From an uncultured archaeon (GTDB taxonomy: Archaea > Nanobdellota > Nanobdellia > Woesearchaeales > CAIVOO01): a stretch of 15,329 nucleotides of DNA. Every line of letters starts with the position of its first letter. Within the stretch, counting starts at the first letter, position 1. Positions 6,642 through 13,104 of this stretch are shown one piece after another. The translations under genes were made by a program, and so were the position numbers. The notes beneath the pieces are model-generated. The model saw only the letters and a list, made by a program, of their open reading frames with translations. It was not told where the DNA came from and did not search any database. The stretch is from assembly GCA_903907555.1 (NCBI GenBank), contig CAIVOO010000133.1, positions 1 through 15,329 of the forward strand, read 5' to 3'.

Positions 6642-7382
6642 ATGGACACGTCGATATTGAGAAAAATAGGCTTGACAAATAACGAGATCAAAGTCTATCT
6701 AACGCTTCTCGAGCTTGGTTCTGTACCTGCCGGAGAACTGATCAAAAAAGTCGAGTTGCACAGGACAGCAGTTTACGACATGTTGGAAAGGCTTCTGGAA
6801 AAAGGGCTGATTTCATATGCCATTGTATCAAATGTGAAGCATTTCGAAGCGATAGACCCTAATCAATTGCTAAGCTACGTAGACCAGAGAAAAGATGAGC
6901 TAGAAGATTACAGCAAAGAAATTGAAAAAGTGCTTCCAGAACTGGAATTAAAGAGAAAGCTCGCAAAAGAGCCCTTGGAAGCCACAATATTCAAAGGAAA
7001 GCAAGGGGTAAAATCAATGTTTGAAGACATACTCAGAACCAAGCAGACGCTTCATGTTTATGGCGCTGAGGGCAGATTCAAAGAATTTTTCCCTATTTAC
7101 TATCATCACTTTCATAAAAAAAGAGTCGGTAGCAAGATAAAAATCAGGATAATTTACAAAGAAAGTGTTAGAAAAGAAAAAAGAGCTACCGAATTGAAAC
7201 TTATAGAAATGAGATATCTGCCAAATGAATTTGACACGCCTGCAACCACAATGATTTATGGAGACAAGGTCACTATTGTCATATGGGGCGACCAGCCAAT
7301 AGTCACATTAATCAGAAGCGGAAAGATTGCAAAATCCTATCTCTCAAATTTCGAATTATTATGGAGTATTGCCAAGGAATAA
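6642..7382 (+). CDS. TrmB-family transcriptional regulator
   Basis: Archaeal DNA-binding regulator, 246 aa from the ATG at 6642. A GTG at 6633 is also in frame but would lie only 18 bp from the TATA box, whereas 6642 gives the 27-bp leaderless spacing seen elsewhere. Residues 4-70 form the TrmB winged helix (LRKIGLTNNEIKVYLTLLEL, then HRTAVYDMLERLLEKGLI). A coiled-coil-like dimerisation segment follows (about 80-105), then a phospholipase-D-like effector domain (ATIFKGKQGVKSMFEDIL and onwards). The long sugar-binding C-terminal domain of classical TrmB is absent. TrmB proteins usually control neighbouring sugar transporters; here the divergent neighbour is an NMT1-type importer. The 3' end overlaps the alaX-like gene by 24 bp. 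Confidence 0.88.
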   Translation: MDTSILRKIGLTNNEIKVYLTLLELGSVPAGELIKKVELHRTAVYDMLERLLEKGLISYAIVSNVKHFEAIDPNQLLSYVDQRKDELEDYSKEIEKVLPELELKRKLAKEPLEATIFKGKQGVKSMFEDILRTKQTLHVYGAEGRFKEFFPIYYHHFHKKRVGSKIKIRIIYKESVRKEKRATELKLIEMRYLPNEFDTPATTMIYGDKVTIVIWGDQPIVTLIRSGKIAKSYLSNFELLWSIAKE

Positions 7383-8270
7383 TTTAAGTTCTGAGAATAT
7401 TTTGCTATTATCCCCTTCAACACTGCCCTGCGCCAGCTTCTTGTTTCCGCCGCCCTTTCCAGGGAATTTAGAGAATAAACTTTTTAAAATTTGGGAAGCA
7501 TCCTTGTTTGTCTTGTCTCCGCAGGCTATTGCTATCTGCTTCTGCTCGTCTTCGTTGATGAAACAGACAACACAATCATCTTTTGTTTCCTCAACTATCT
7601 TCTTCACAAAATCCTGCTTGTTAATTCCTGGGTATACCTCAGTAAGTAGTTTGCAATTAGCTATTTGTGATACTTGTGGTTTTACTTCTATATTCTTGCT
7701 TATCTCCCTGACTTTTTCTTTCAGAGAATCGCATCTTTGCTTAAGATTTTCCACATCCTTAATCAAATCTTCAGAATTCAGGAGCATCCTTAACTTTCTA
7801 ACAATGCTCTGGCTAAAATACAAATCATCAGTTGTGTTTGTCTTGAATCTGATTTCATACTTAGCCTGTTTGACTTTGTTAATCTTAATTACTACAAAAT
7901 TTCCAATCTCTTTCGTGTTCCTGACATGCTCTCCTGAGCAGGCGCTCTTGTCAAATCCTTCGACTTCAATCACTCGAACTTTGTCCTCTTTAATCCTGTC
8001 AATTTTAATCCTTAAATCAGAAATAGCTTTCGCATCATCCTTGCTGACAAAAGATTCTTTCACTACCCTGCCTTCGCTGATAATCTGGTTAGCCAGCTTT
8101 TCAGCCTTGTCAATATCATCTAAAGTTATATTTGCAGAATTTACAAACAGGCTTGATTCATTAGCATCCAAATCAATCTTCTCAAGCTCCAAATCCTTAA
8201 CAAAAGTCTTCAAAGACTTGAAGAATACGTGCTCCCCTGTGTGCATCTTGGATAATGTTTCTTCGCTCAT
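7359..8270 (-). CDS. AlaX-type alanyl-tRNA editing protein with DHHA1 domain, lacking the N-terminal domain
   Basis: Trans-editing hydrolase that would remove serine or glycine from mischarged tRNA-Ala in the cytoplasm. Zinc ligands are present: HTGEH (His10, His14) and CSGEH (Cys111, His115), matching the HxxxH...CxxxH pattern of the AlaRS/ThrRS second additional domain. A coiled-coil-like linker (about 165-195) leads to a DHHA1-type tail with GKGGGNKKLAQGSVEG (271-286), equivalent to the AlaRS C-terminal glycine-rich motif. The protein starts just nine residues before the first zinc His, so the N-terminal glycine-rich-motif domain of medium and long AlaX is missing. The ATG overlaps the glnA stop codon in an ATGA. 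The 3' end overlaps the convergent TrmB gene by 24 bp. Confidence 0.85.
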   Translation of the reverse strand: MSEETLSKMHTGEHVFFKSLKTFVKDLELEKIDLDANESSLFVNSANITLDDIDKAEKLANQIISEGRVVKESFVSKDDAKAISDLRIKIDRIKEDKVRVIEVEGFDKSACSGEHVRNTKEIGNFVVIKINKVKQAKYEIRFKTNTTDDLYFSQSIVRKLRMLLNSEDLIKDVENLKQRCDSLKEKVREISKNIEVKPQVSQIANCKLLTEVYPGINKQDFVKKIVEETKDDCVVCFINEDEQKQIAIACGDKTNKDASQILKSLFSKFPGKGGGNKKLAQGSVEGDNSKIFSELKLFLGNTP

Positions 8271-9595
8271 ATTTCTTCAAGGTATGTTTTTGTCTCCCAA
8301 TCTGTTACCTGTATCCTGAAATTATCCCACTCTAATTTTCTTGAACGCAAATATTCCCTGAACAAATGCTCGCCGAATGTCTTTTTAATAAGCTCGCTCT
8401 GTTCAAAATGGTGTATTGCATGTCCCAAAGATTCTGGAAGTGTTTCTATATGTCTGTTCAATCTCTGATTTTCATCAAGTTTATAGATATTTTCCTCAAC
8501 AGGCTCCCTTATCTTCATTTTTTTATTCAATCCGTCAAGTCCTGCTGCAAGTATTGCTGCAAAAGCAAGATAAGGGTTGCAGCTTGAGTCAGGACATCGT
8601 AGCTCTCCTCGTGCAGAGGATTCCTTTACACCTTTTTTTCTCAGTTGAGGTATTCTAATCAAAGCGCTTCTGTTGTTTGAAGCATATGATATGTAAACAG
8701 GTGCCTCGAATCCTGGAACAAGCCTTTTGTAAGAATTGACTGTTGGATTTAAAACAGCGTTAATTTCTCTCACATGCGTCAAAACTCCCTCAATAAACAT
8801 CTTTGCTGTCGCAGAAAGATTATATTCATCACTTGAGTCGAAGAATACATTTTTTCCATCCTTGTCTTTCAAGCTGAAATGCGTGTGCATTCCAGAGCCG
8901 TTGATTCCCTTGAATGGCTTTGGCATGAATGTTGCCATGAGACCATATTTCTGCGCTACTGTTTTTACAATCTGCTTGAAAAGTATTGTCTGGTCTGCAA
9001 TCTTGAGCGCATCACCATACTTGAATCCTATTTCCTGCTGTCCTGGAGAAACTTCATGATGAGCCATCTCAGGCTCTATGCCAACCTTCTGCATCAGAGT
9101 CATTATCTCTTTTTTTATCAGATTTGCCTGGTCTTTGACAGGATAATCAAAATATCCTGCGGAATCATGAGGCTTGAATGCTCCATTCACATTTGATAGC
9201 AGGAAAAATTCTAATTCAGGGCATACCATAAACTTATAGCCCTTGGCTTTTGCAATCTCAAGCATGTTTTTTAGTACTCTTCTCGGATCTCCCTGGAAAG
9301 GGTTGCCGTCTGGGGTGTATGCGTCACAGATTATTCTTGCAGTTTTATACTCTTCTTGATGGAAAGGCAGAACAACATAAGTATCTTCATCAGGCTTTAG
9401 ATACATGTCGCCTTCTGCAATTCTGGAAAATCCTTCGATAGAAGAACCGTCAAACCACTTCCCATCTTCCAGAGTGCTTTTATACATGTTAACTGGAATG
9501 CTGACAGTCTTTGCTTTGCCGTTTATGTCAATAAACTGCAGCTCAATAAATTTTATATTATCTTTCTTTATTTTACTAAGAACATTTTCTGGCAT
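8267..9595 (-). CDS. glnA: Glutamine synthetase type I (GSI-alpha-like)
   Basis: Makes glutamine from glutamate, ammonia and ATP; forms cytoplasmic dodecamers. The 442-aa length matches the GSI-alpha class. Motifs seen: WFDGSSIEGF (47-56), PELEFF with Glu127/Glu129 as metal ligands, HHEVSPGQQEIGF (179-191; Glu181, Glu188), the ATP signature KPFKGINGSGMHTHFS (226-241), NNRSALIRIP (307-316) and ARGELRCPDSS (328-338). The end, EHLFREYLRSRKLEWDNFR, resembles Bacillus and archaeal enzymes, and there is no GSI-beta insertion, so adenylylation control is unlikely. AGAGGTG five bases before the ATG is a strong Shine-Dalgarno. It lies 44 bp after the S8e gene and overlaps the AlaX gene by 4 bp, an unusual mix of translation and nitrogen genes. 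Confidence 0.97.
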   Translation of the reverse strand: MPENVLSKIKKDNIKFIELQFIDINGKAKTVSIPVNMYKSTLEDGKWFDGSSIEGFSRIAEGDMYLKPDEDTYVVLPFHQEEYKTARIICDAYTPDGNPFQGDPRRVLKNMLEIAKAKGYKFMVCPELEFFLLSNVNGAFKPHDSAGYFDYPVKDQANLIKKEIMTLMQKVGIEPEMAHHEVSPGQQEIGFKYGDALKIADQTILFKQIVKTVAQKYGLMATFMPKPFKGINGSGMHTHFSLKDKDGKNVFFDSSDEYNLSATAKMFIEGVLTHVREINAVLNPTVNSYKRLVPGFEAPVYISYASNNRSALIRIPQLRKKGVKESSARGELRCPDSSCNPYLAFAAILAAGLDGLNKKMKIREPVEENIYKLDENQRLNRHIETLPESLGHAIHHFEQSELIKKTFGEHLFREYLRSRKLEWDNFRIQVTDWETKTYLEEI

Positions 9596-9632
9596 AGATA
9601 CACCTCTTTATATAATAAAAAAAGAATTAGAA

Positions 9633-9640
9633 TATAAATT
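9633..9640 (-). promoter_or_regulatory. Possible TATA-like box before glnA
   Basis: AATTTATA on the minus strand overlaps the stop of the S8e gene. It would place transcription start near 9610, leaving a short leader that includes the AGAGGTG ribosome site (9601-9607). It may allow glnA expression separate from the ribosomal genes; weak evidence. Confidence 0.3.
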
Positions 9641-10017
9641 TATTGTAGAACAGCGTTGACTGTCCCATCCTGCCCAGGCCTTGATGTGATTACTGCTTTT
9701 CCCTTGTCTGTGTCTATCACTGTGCCCTTTACCATGATGTTTCTTCTTACATAGTTCACATTTGCAGGGCATTCAAGTATTGTCTTTATCTTAGCCTTGT
9801 AGAATTTCTTTGATTTCTTATCGTAAACGTTAGCGATATCGGCAACGAGAAGCCTGAACTTGCAGTTGTCTCCTCTTGTCCTGATGAACTGCCTCTTTGT
9901 AGCTCCTAACTTTGTCATCGCAGGGAGTCTTCCTAACTCCTGCATCTTTTTAGTCCTTACGAACTTGTATCTTGCACCAGATGGTCTTCTTTTTGGTCTT
10001 CCTTGCGCTATAGCCAT
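9640..10017 (-). CDS. rps8e: Small-subunit ribosomal protein S8e
   Basis: Archaeal/eukaryotic-specific 30S protein, 125 aa, the usual archaeal length. The N-terminus GRPKRRPSGARYKFVRTKKM is the recognisable S8e basic rRNA-binding start, followed by ELGRLPAMTKLG and, in the second half, ECPANVNYVRRNIMVKGTVI, ending in a typical TSRPGQDGTVNAVL. It begins one base after the L37e stop, so the two are surely co-transcribed with the LSm gene. S8e next to LSm-L37e supports archaeal origin of the window. Confidence 0.96.
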   Translation of the reverse strand: MAIAQGRPKRRPSGARYKFVRTKKMQELGRLPAMTKLGATKRQFIRTRGDNCKFRLLVADIANVYDKKSKKFYKAKIKTILECPANVNYVRRNIMVKGTVIDTDKGKAVITSRPGQDGTVNAVLQ

Positions 10018-10018
10018 T

Positions 10019-10192
10019 TTACTTCTTCCTCAACTTCTGCCAGCTGAATTTCCTCATTCGCGGGCTGCTTCCGTAGCCGCAAGAGCTGCAGACTTTCCTC
10101 TTCATGTGATAAGACTTCCTGCCGCACCTTCTGCAATAGATGTGCAGCTTCTGTCCAGATCTCTTACCCTGTGAAGGCGTTCCTTTGGTCAT
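10019..10192 (-). CDS. rpl37e: Large-subunit ribosomal protein L37e
   Basis: Short zinc-ribbon 50S protein of 57 aa, translated directly from the minus strand. It starts MTKGTPSQGKRSGQKLHIYC and carries the ribbon CRRCG (Cys20, Cys23) and CSSCGYG (Cys35, Cys38), then a basic tail RMRKFSWQKLRKK. Length and motif order match archaeal L37e. An overlapping ATG four bases upstream is out of frame. It lies 9 bp after the LSm gene and 1 bp before S8e. LSm-L37e is a widely conserved archaeal gene pair linking RNA chaperoning and ribosome assembly. Confidence 0.96.
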   Translation of the reverse strand: MTKGTPSQGKRSGQKLHIYCRRCGRKSYHMKRKVCSSCGYGSSPRMRKFSWQKLRKK

Positions 10193-10201
10193 TCATTTCA
10201 C

Positions 10202-10429
10202 CTATGCTGGAAATATAACAGTGATTGTGTCTCCCCTTAGGAAAGCGGTTCCGATCTTTCTTTTCAGCTCTCCTTCCACTCTCTCCTCAGCCTCTTCCAA
10301 TACGACATTTATGTGTATGTCGAAAGCCTTGAGTATGCCAACATACTGCTTGTTGCTTTTCAGCTCAACAATAACTCTCTTGTCTCTTGCCTTGTTTAAG
10401 GCATCCAATGGTCTTGAAGGTTCTATCAT
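10202..10429 (-). CDS. Archaeal Sm-like (LSm) RNA-binding protein
   Basis: Small beta-barrel protein of 75 aa that assembles into a heptameric ring and binds U-rich RNA. The Sm1 motif spans about residues 19-50 (VIVELKSNKQYVGILKAFD, then INVVLEEAEE) and the Sm2 motif is GTAFLRGDTITVIF (61-74), where RGD is the RNA-contacting signature. It is the first gene of the LSm-L37e-S8e string. GGGGGA precedes the ATG by about six bases, and a TATA-like box lies further upstream, so unlike several neighbours this mRNA has a leader. Confidence 0.95.
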   Translation of the reverse strand: MIEPSRPLDALNKARDKRVIVELKSNKQYVGILKAFDIHINVVLEEAEERVEGELKRKIGTAFLRGDTITVIFPA

Positions 10430-10476
10430 AGTTTTTCCCCCTAAAAATAAAACAATAGACGAGAAAGAAGATAGGG

Positions 10477-10486
10477 TATTTATAAA
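10477..10486 (-). promoter_or_regulatory. TATA-like box of the LSm-ribosomal operon
   Basis: TTTATAAATA on the minus strand. Transcription would start near 10455, giving a 25-base leader that contains the GGGGGA ribosome site. Confidence 0.6.
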
Positions 10487-10507
10487 GGTTGCTGTTTTTG
10501 AGTTAAC

Positions 10508-10515
10508 TATTTATA
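10508..10515 (+). promoter_or_regulatory. TATA-like box of the 53-aa zinc-ribbon gene
   Basis: TATTTATA, centred 29 bp upstream of the ATG at 10541; suggests a leaderless transcript divergent from the LSm operon. Confidence 0.45.
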
Positions 10516-10540
10516 CACTAGACGCTGGATTGATTCTGAA

Positions 10541-10702
10541 ATGAAAAGCAGATGCAATTGTGGGAATGTTATGAAAGAAAAAAACAGCAGAACACCCGAT
10601 GGAAAAGAATACAGCTATTTATCCTGTTCTGAATGTGGTGAAGAGATTTTAAGTATAAAGCAACTTCATAAGATTGCTGGTAAGTATTGGATACAAAATT
10701 AA
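10541..10702 (+). CDS. 53-aa CxC...CxxC zinc-ribbon-like protein
   Basis: Small open frame with a convincing metal-site pattern: CNC (Cys5, Cys7) near the start and CSEC (Cys29, Cys32) followed by GEEI, 21 residues later. The pattern resembles small archaeal zinc-ribbon proteins and, loosely, the N-terminal part of YgiT/MqsA-type antitoxins, but no helix-turn-helix follows and no toxin gene is adjacent. The C-terminal IKQLHKIAGKYWIQN is short and basic. A TATA-like box at leaderless distance supports expression. It diverges from the LSm operon and converges on the tRNA-Arg gene, 18 bp away. Role unknown; possibly RNA or ribosome related by neighbourhood, which is only inference. Confidence 0.65.
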   Translation: MKSRCNCGNVMKEKNSRTPDGKEYSYLSCSECGEEILSIKQLHKIAGKYWIQN

Positions 10703-10715
10703 TTGAAAGTATTCT

Positions 10716-10720
10716 AAAAA
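10716..10720 (-). terminator. T5 run after tRNA-Arg
   Basis: Five consecutive T on the minus strand directly after the discriminator base, as expected for termination of an archaeal tRNA transcript. Confidence 0.45.
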
Positions 10721-10807
10721 CGCCCCTGCGGAGATTTGAACTCCGGTCACAAGCTGTTTGCCTTTCGTCCGCAAGCTCGTATACTGTCCAAGCTATACTA
10801 CAGGGGC
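10721..10807 (-). tRNA. tRNA-Arg(GCG) with a 13-nt BHB intron
   Basis: Full cloverleaf read on the minus strand. Acceptor GCCCCUG/CAGGGGC, D-arm GUAU/GUAU with loop AGCUUGGACA (A14, G18-G19, A21), anticodon stem CGAGC/GCUUG, T-arm CGGAG-UUCAAAU-CUCCG, discriminator G73. The anticodon loop is interrupted: UUGCGG, then a 13-nt insert ACGAAAGGCAAAC, then A. UUGC of the loop pairs with GCAA of the insert as a 4-bp helix, flanked by 3-nt bulges GGA and ACA: a canonical bulge-helix-bulge with cuts GG/A and AC/A. Splicing leaves loop UUGCGGA, anticodon GCG at 34-36 (reads CGC and CGU), intron at 37/38. The mature length is 74 nt without CCA, which is not encoded. Confidence 0.9.
10751..10763 (-). 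other. 13-nt tRNA intron (BHB type)
   Basis: Insert ACGAAAGGCAAAC between positions 37 and 38 of tRNA-Arg. Outside the exon-pairing GCAA it has only C-GAAA-G, a single C-G pair closing a GNRA tetraloop, so it is close to the smallest intron that can still form the structure cut by archaeal tRNA-splicing endonuclease. Coordinates may shift by one because an A flanks both ends. Confidence 0.8.
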
Positions 10808-10830
10808 ATATCCGAGCAGAAAGGACTTTC

Positions 10831-10840
10831 ATTTAAAAAA
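10831..10840 (-). promoter_or_regulatory. TATA-like box of tRNA-Arg
   Basis: TTTTTTAAAT on the minus strand, about 27-28 bp before the tRNA 5' end at 10807. Confidence 0.55.
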
Positions 10841-10850
10841 CTTTACAGGA

Positions 10851-11693
10851 TTATGGATATTTCAGCAATTCGTCCTTGCTGAACTTGATTTTAGTTCTCG
10901 CCCTGCCAAGCAGCATTCTTCCGAAATAAGGTGCATGTTTCCTAATTACGTTTGTATGCCCAACAAATCGTTTTGGGATGTTCGTTTCTTTTCCAACCAC
11001 AGAGCTTCTTCTGTTCTTCAAGGCATTAAGAAATTCTTCTCTTGTTGATGCCTCTGCATAGGTTACGACTCCGCCAATCTCGAATACAGAATGCCCGTCG
11101 CTTCCGCCAGTTATGCCTCTGTCGTACCTGTCAGCAAGCTCTGCTGCGCGCGAGTTCACAACTCTCAACTGCTCCCCATTGATTGCTTCTATGCAGTCAA
11201 CTTTCCTGAAAATGCTTTCATCAAATTTATTTTTCTCAATAGCTTTAGCAACATTCAGCCACAAGGGGCCGAATGGATGTGGAAGGGAAGTTATGCAGTT
11301 GTAATCTTTTGAATTTTCCAAGAGCTCCATAAGTCCTTTATCAATTCTGCTGTTTGGGTTTTTTCTAACAACATCCTTGACAAATTTACTGTAATATTCA
11401 TCCAATTCTTTGAAATTATAAAAATAAAGCAACAAGTGCGGCCCGTCCAAGGTGTTCAATTCAATTGCAGGGATTGTCATAATGTTTTTTATCTTTTCAA
11501 GTTCTAAAACACATTTTATCGAATTGTGGTCTGCGATGCACAATGCTGTTCCGAGCTTCTTCGCCTTTTTTGCCATGGAAAAAACGCTGTTAAGCCCGTC
11601 AGAGCAGTTGCTGTGCGTATGCAAGTCAGAAACCATGAAGCCGTTCTTCAGCAAATCTTTTATCTTGGGCTTCTTGAATATAATATTATTCAT
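10851..11693 (-). CDS. PHP-domain metal-dependent phosphoesterase
   Basis: Predicted cytoplasmic phosphohydrolase of the PHP superfamily (COG0613-like), 280 aa. Every metal-binding motif is present: DLHTHSNCSDG (23-33; His25, His27, Asp32), ADHNS (54-58; Asp55, His56), Glu78 in IPAIELNT, His86, His139 in LPHPFG, and GGSDGH (196-201; Asp199, His201). Family members act on histidinol phosphate, nucleotides such as pAp, or DNA ends; the substrate cannot be assigned here. The C-terminal 45 residues (KRFVGH to the end) are basic and outside the core. It has its own TATA-like box inside the end of the preceding PRPP-synthetase-like gene. Confidence 0.88.
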   Translation of the reverse strand: MNNIIFKKPKIKDLLKNGFMVSDLHTHSNCSDGLNSVFSMAKKAKKLGTALCIADHNSIKCVLELEKIKNIMTIPAIELNTLDGPHLLLYFYNFKELDEYYSKFVKDVVRKNPNSRIDKGLMELLENSKDYNCITSLPHPFGPLWLNVAKAIEKNKFDESIFRKVDCIEAINGEQLRVVNSRAAELADRYDRGITGGSDGHSVFEIGGVVTYAEASTREEFLNALKNRRSSVVGKETNIPKRFVGHTNVIRKHAPYFGRMLLGRARTKIKFSKDELLKYP

Positions 11694-11715
11694 ATAAATA
11701 AAAATAAGAAAGAGA

Positions 11716-11724
11716 CTTTAAAAA
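11716..11724 (-). promoter_or_regulatory. TATA-like box of the PHP gene
   Basis: TTTTTAAAG on the minus strand, centred 27 bp from the ATG at 11693 and touching the stop region of the upstream gene; fits leaderless initiation. Confidence 0.5.
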
Positions 11725-11725
11725 C

Positions 11726-13024
11726 TTATTCCCTGCAAATCTGCGACAGGAACCCTTCAGGCACAGCGCTTATGAGAGAGCCGTATGCAGAGCTTCTCTT
11801 GATTTCATATATTTTGCCTCCCAGCATGCCGTCCCTCATGTAAGTTTTGTGCGCCTCTTCAACTTCCTGCTGGGTCTTAAATCCAGCCCTTATCGCGTGC
11901 CCAAATGTTTTTGCTGTCCTGATAACTGTTGCAACAGCCTTGAAAGTCGGGTAATCCACGTGATCGTCGATAAAAGGCCTGGAATTTGTCGTTACAAAAT
12001 CCAGAAGATTTGATATCTCCTTTGATATCTTTTCCTGCACGCCAAGGAAAGACTGCCCTCCAAGGATTGGATGCGTTATTAGAACGACATAACCTGCCGG
12101 CTTGCCGAAGTTGTGGTTGCCTTCTTTATCCAGCCACTTTGTCACTTTAATCAAGGTGCCGCCAGTATCGAGCCTGTCATCAAACAATAGCACATATTTG
12201 CCGTTCAGCATATTTTCTGTAACAGGATATCTATCATCCAGCATAACTTCGAGTCTGTCTGGATCATTTGGAACACTTCTGAATTTCTTGAATTTCAGGA
12301 CAGATGCATTTGGCATTTCCATGGAAGTTCTCAGCTGGTTCGCCACAGCTTCTATTCCATCATCAAGTATCACGTGGGCTAAATTCTTACCAGCATCATC
12401 TAAAGCATTAACTCTTCGCAAACTAGAATTTGAACTTTTGAAATAATCAGTAAAAAGATATATTGGACTAATGTTGAGTAAACCAGCATAGCCTTTCCCG
12501 CCCATAAACTCTTCAAAAGCTGCAAAGTCTTCATTGCTGTGAGGATGCATTGTCATTACCTGGTCGACTCCCTTGTCATGCCAGGATTTTGCCAAGCTTC
12601 GGATGGTATTCATATAACCCATCACTTTTTCAGGCATTTTGATAGGATCCCTGTCTGCCCGTGCATAATCCAAATCTGTGGCTACGACTACAACTTTATC
12701 AGCGCCATAATACTTAAAAGATTCTGCAGTAAGCTCTACCCTTTTTGACATATCCTGCGGATTCTGATAAGGACCCGAAGTTTTTATCAAATAAACAGTC
12801 AACCCGCTGTAAGCTTTAGCAGGATCAAACTTCTTGCCTTTCTTCTGCAATGCATTAAGCAGCCCATGATATGGAGTAAATTCCCCGTCTGCAAACTTTT
12901 TCGGCACAAACACATCAAGCATGTTGAATGTCTGTCCTGCAGAGGCTGCTATCCTCTGCGCATGCGCCAGATGCGTACTAGAAACTGTAACTATCAACTT
13001 TCCTTCCAAGAAACCATCACCCAT
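11726..13024 (-). CDS. Divergent PRPP-synthetase-like protein (ribose-phosphate pyrophosphokinase family)
   Basis: Predicted to make, or descend from an enzyme making, PRPP from ribose 5-phosphate and ATP. Motifs in family order: FADGEF (44-49, cf. FxDGE), TDLDYARADRD (116-126, cf. YARQDR), TMHPHS (158-163, cf. the VDLH metal/ATP region), a Lys/Arg-rich loop KFKKFRS (244-250) at the position of the catalytic flexible loop, and the PRPP-binding loop LLFDDRLDTGGTL (279-291). At 432 aa it is far longer than the roughly 285-320 aa of ordinary archaeal or bacterial enzymes. The excess is in the segment between the two halves (127-155) and a C-terminal tail of about 80 residues. GGGGTG precedes the ATG by five bases. 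Confidence 0.72.
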   Translation of the reverse strand: MGDGFLEGKLIVTVSSTHLAHAQRIAASAGQTFNMLDVFVPKKFADGEFTPYHGLLNALQKKGKKFDPAKAYSGLTVYLIKTSGPYQNPQDMSKRVELTAESFKYYGADKVVVVATDLDYARADRDPIKMPEKVMGYMNTIRSLAKSWHDKGVDQVMTMHPHSNEDFAAFEEFMGGKGYAGLLNISPIYLFTDYFKSSNSSLRRVNALDDAGKNLAHVILDDGIEAVANQLRTSMEMPNASVLKFKKFRSVPNDPDRLEVMLDDRYPVTENMLNGKYVLLFDDRLDTGGTLIKVTKWLDKEGNHNFGKPAGYVVLITHPILGGQSFLGVQEKISKEISNLLDFVTTNSRPFIDDHVDYPTFKAVATVIRTAKTFGHAIRAGFKTQQEVEEAHKTYMRDGMLGGKIYEIKRSSAYGSLISAVPEGFLSQICRE

Positions 13025-13056
13025 ATTTTCACCCCGCCGAGAAATTGCATAAGGGG

Positions 13057-13066
13057 TTTATATTTA
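13057..13066 (-). promoter_or_regulatory. TATA-like box of the PRPP-synthetase-like gene
   Basis: TAAATATAAA on the minus strand, about 37 bp before the ATG at 13024, leaving a short leader that contains part or all of the GGGGTG ribosome site (13030-13035). Confidence 0.45.
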
Positions 13067-13104
13067 TTATTGTATTATAGAATACCATATGCGAAATATA
13101 TTCG

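Noticed and set aside
7327..8319. Long plus-strand open frame (330 codons)
   Set aside because: It is antisense to the AlaX-like gene, which has clear zinc motifs and a glycine-rich DHHA1 signature; the plus frame is Ser/Leu-rich without recognisable motifs.
10721..10807. Reading the 87-nt tRNA as a type II Ser or Leu tRNA, possibly Ser(CGA)
   Set aside because: That fold lacks U33 and gives a poor variable arm, whereas the intron model gives five paired bases in the anticodon stem, U33, and a perfect BHB.
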